The notes beneath the pieces were generated by a model. The model had not been told where the DNA came from. It worked only from the letters and a program-made list of their open reading frames with translations, and made no database searches. Shown here piece by piece: positions 62,398 to 64,000 of a stretch of 64,000 bases of DNA. Within the stretch, counting starts at the first letter, position 1. Each line of letters starts with the position of its first letter. This DNA comes from Odiellus spinosus (taxonomy: Eukaryota > Arthropoda > Arachnida > Opiliones > Phalangiidae): the NCBI GenBank assembly GCA_963920705.1, contig OY987228.1:20530565-20594564 (forward strand). Direction: 5' to 3'. The position numbers and the translations under genes are program-made.

Positions 62398-62830
62398 AGG
62401 GAGAATGAAACCTAATTACAGGTGATTTTTTATCGATTCCTTATCGTTTAAATAGGCCTAATCCACCGATAAAAAGTTTACAATACAAATATTAAACTAG
62501 AAATAAATTCAAAACTTACCCTGAAAATAGGCTTAGCGGGATTGATGGAGATCCTGAATCGCGTCCGTGTAAGGTCTAGCGACCAATGAGCAAAGGCCTG
62601 TCGTTCACGCGAGATCTCCACGAGACTTACGTCGCGTGCGATTGGTCGCAAGACCTTACATGCGAGGAAATCAGGACCTCCATGAATCCCACTAAGCCTA
62701 GTTTCAGGGTAAGTTTTGAATTTATTTCTAGTTTAATATTTCTTTGTATATTTTTAAAATAGTGGATTAGGCCTATTTTAACAATAAGGAATCGATAAAA
62801 AATCACTTGTTGTTAGGTTGCATCCTCCCT
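62398..62830. mobile_element. Family A MITE, copy 4
   Basis: 433 bp, complete, TTAA flanks at 62394-62397 and 62831-62834. A few private substitutions relative to copies 2 and 3, for example AGGGAGAATGAAACC at the left terminus and GGTCGCAAGACC in the right arm. Confidence 0.89.
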
Positions 62831-64000
62831 TTAACGGTATTAGTTATAGTTTAAGAACGCTTCCCACGCGGTTTAAAGCGATCCTCTTGTAAATTAACCA
62901 ATGAGCTAAAGAGGATATCCCTTCTTAGAACAAGCGTATTTCAATATCGACCTAGATTCTTAACGTTTACAAAATTATACAAAGTTCCCTCGTATCGATG
63001 AAAAAATTCGATTAAAATTACATTTTCTCAATTTGTTTTTTTCCCGCCATATAATTCTAATAATTCTACCTTTACAGCGGTTGAAATCTCTTTCCGCCAG
63101 GAAATGTCGATGGTTAAAAGGATCATAGGTCGTTGAAAGATGAAGCTAAACACGAGCCAATTAGGGAGGAACGCGCTATGATGGGATAGAATTCAGAAGG
63201 GGCCGGACGCCGCCAGATATAACGGAAAAGAGTTTAAGCCTTTAGCCAAATTTGAATCCATAAATTTCAACTCTTATCGCTTAATATATAAGCTTATACT
63301 TTCGGGGAAAATAAAACGACGAAAGGGGGTTCGAGAGAACGAAATTCCCCAAACCCGATTGGCCTTTTAAAAGTTCCTTTTATTTACTCGGGAATTTGAA
63401 TATCGCCAGCCGCGCCAAAAGCCTCGAGTTTTATACAAGAGACTCCGTAGAGACCCGATATTACGTACGTTTATACGAACTTGGGAAAGAGACGCCGTAT
63501 AACGGAGAGTCAGATACCAAAGCGAGCTAGAGAAAGAATAGGATAGAATAGAATTCGAGAGAGAAAGATACTATAGAAGAGTTTAGAACTCGGTGGGGAG
63601 TATTTAGACCGGGACCGAAAGAGCATTTATTTAAACTGGAGTGGCAAAAGGGTCAGTTCCTTTATACGCCGCCCTTCAGCCTACGCCTTATATTGGTAAT
63701 TACAAATCAGAGCAACTTGTAAAACAAGAAAGAGAGGAGACGAGACGAGAGATGGGAAGGAGAAATAGGTTTAGAATTCGTCGTAAGCGAGACTGAACCG
63801 AGCTAGGATTCCAACGAATTCAAACCCCGCGCCGACCGTTACGCCGCCCGAAAGAGTTAAAATTAAATCCGAGTATACGAAGGAAAAGGAGGGAAGCTAA
63901 ACTATTTCCCACGTTCTTGTTTTCCGTACCGTCACCCCCTATCTCCTTTTCACGTTGGGGTATTCGTCTTTCTCCGTTGCCTGGTTTTAAGGTTCGTTTA

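Larger units (their letters stand above)
56977..64000. other. No gene seen; purine-rich and AT-rich DNA
   Basis: Contains the family F copy, the tandem repeat at 58077 and one family A MITE. The interval 59,500-60,060 is strongly purine-rich with a run of G at about 59,974-59,987. A TATAAAAG at 61,299 is not followed by a convincing initiator or coding exon. CpG-richer DNA reappears at 61,450-61,620 and 63,380-64,000 without recognisable coding sequence. Confidence 0.45.

Overview
This is a eukaryotic nuclear window, most likely from an insect. It holds the 5' end of one recognisable gene, an Rbp6/Musashi-type RNA-binding protein on the minus strand, plus a dense set of short non-autonomous DNA transposons. 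The insect call rests on the Rbp6-like protein, arthropod-style (TTAGG)n tracts, GT-AG introns, AT-rich DNA and no obvious loss of CpG. Hymenoptera is a plausible guess but is not proven. There is no operon structure and no long ORF.

Left part (1-20,630). Five coding exons read from high to low coordinates: 20569-20630, 19912-19952, 19272-19353, 13791-13875 and a 42-nt exon at 7433-7474. All junctions have GT/AG and the reading frame is kept across every intron. Together they encode exactly 104 residues: a Ser-rich N-terminus and the whole first RNA-recognition motif (RNP2 MFIGGL, RNP1 RGFGFVTF). I could not find the exons for the second RRM and C-terminus in 1-7432, so the gene should continue beyond position 1. 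The introns carry TTAA-flanked and TAA-flanked (PIF/Harbinger-like) elements, a fold-back element with a TTAGG core, and two 290-bp palindromic MITEs. A CpG-rich block with CCAAT and CRE-like motifs (about 20,700-21,150) is the likely promoter.

Right part (21,150-64,000). I see no supportable protein gene. It holds dispersed repeats, a 26-bp minisatellite (25,430-25,930), other short tandem repeats, a long hairpin (46,166-46,493) and scattered CpG-rich blocks that could be distal regulatory DNA of Rbp6 or of a neighbour outside the window.

Repeat families that I defined from copies within the window: A and B (TTAA target duplication, about 340-435 bp, nearly palindromic); C (about 335 bp, CAGAAGCCGATG ends, 7-bp target duplication); D (about 290 bp, CAAGAAGGATC ends, 7-bp target duplication); E (fold-back arrays of TGATCGA around a (TTAGG)n core, 9-bp target duplication); F (dispersed fragment with a conserved YDVxYFWxVI peptide); G (degenerate repeat ending GGAATAAACTA); and TAA-flanked Harbinger-type elements. 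The most unusual is family E, which carries telomere-type repeats inside a mobile element; one copy sits inside a family F copy, and another F copy shows the sequence without it.
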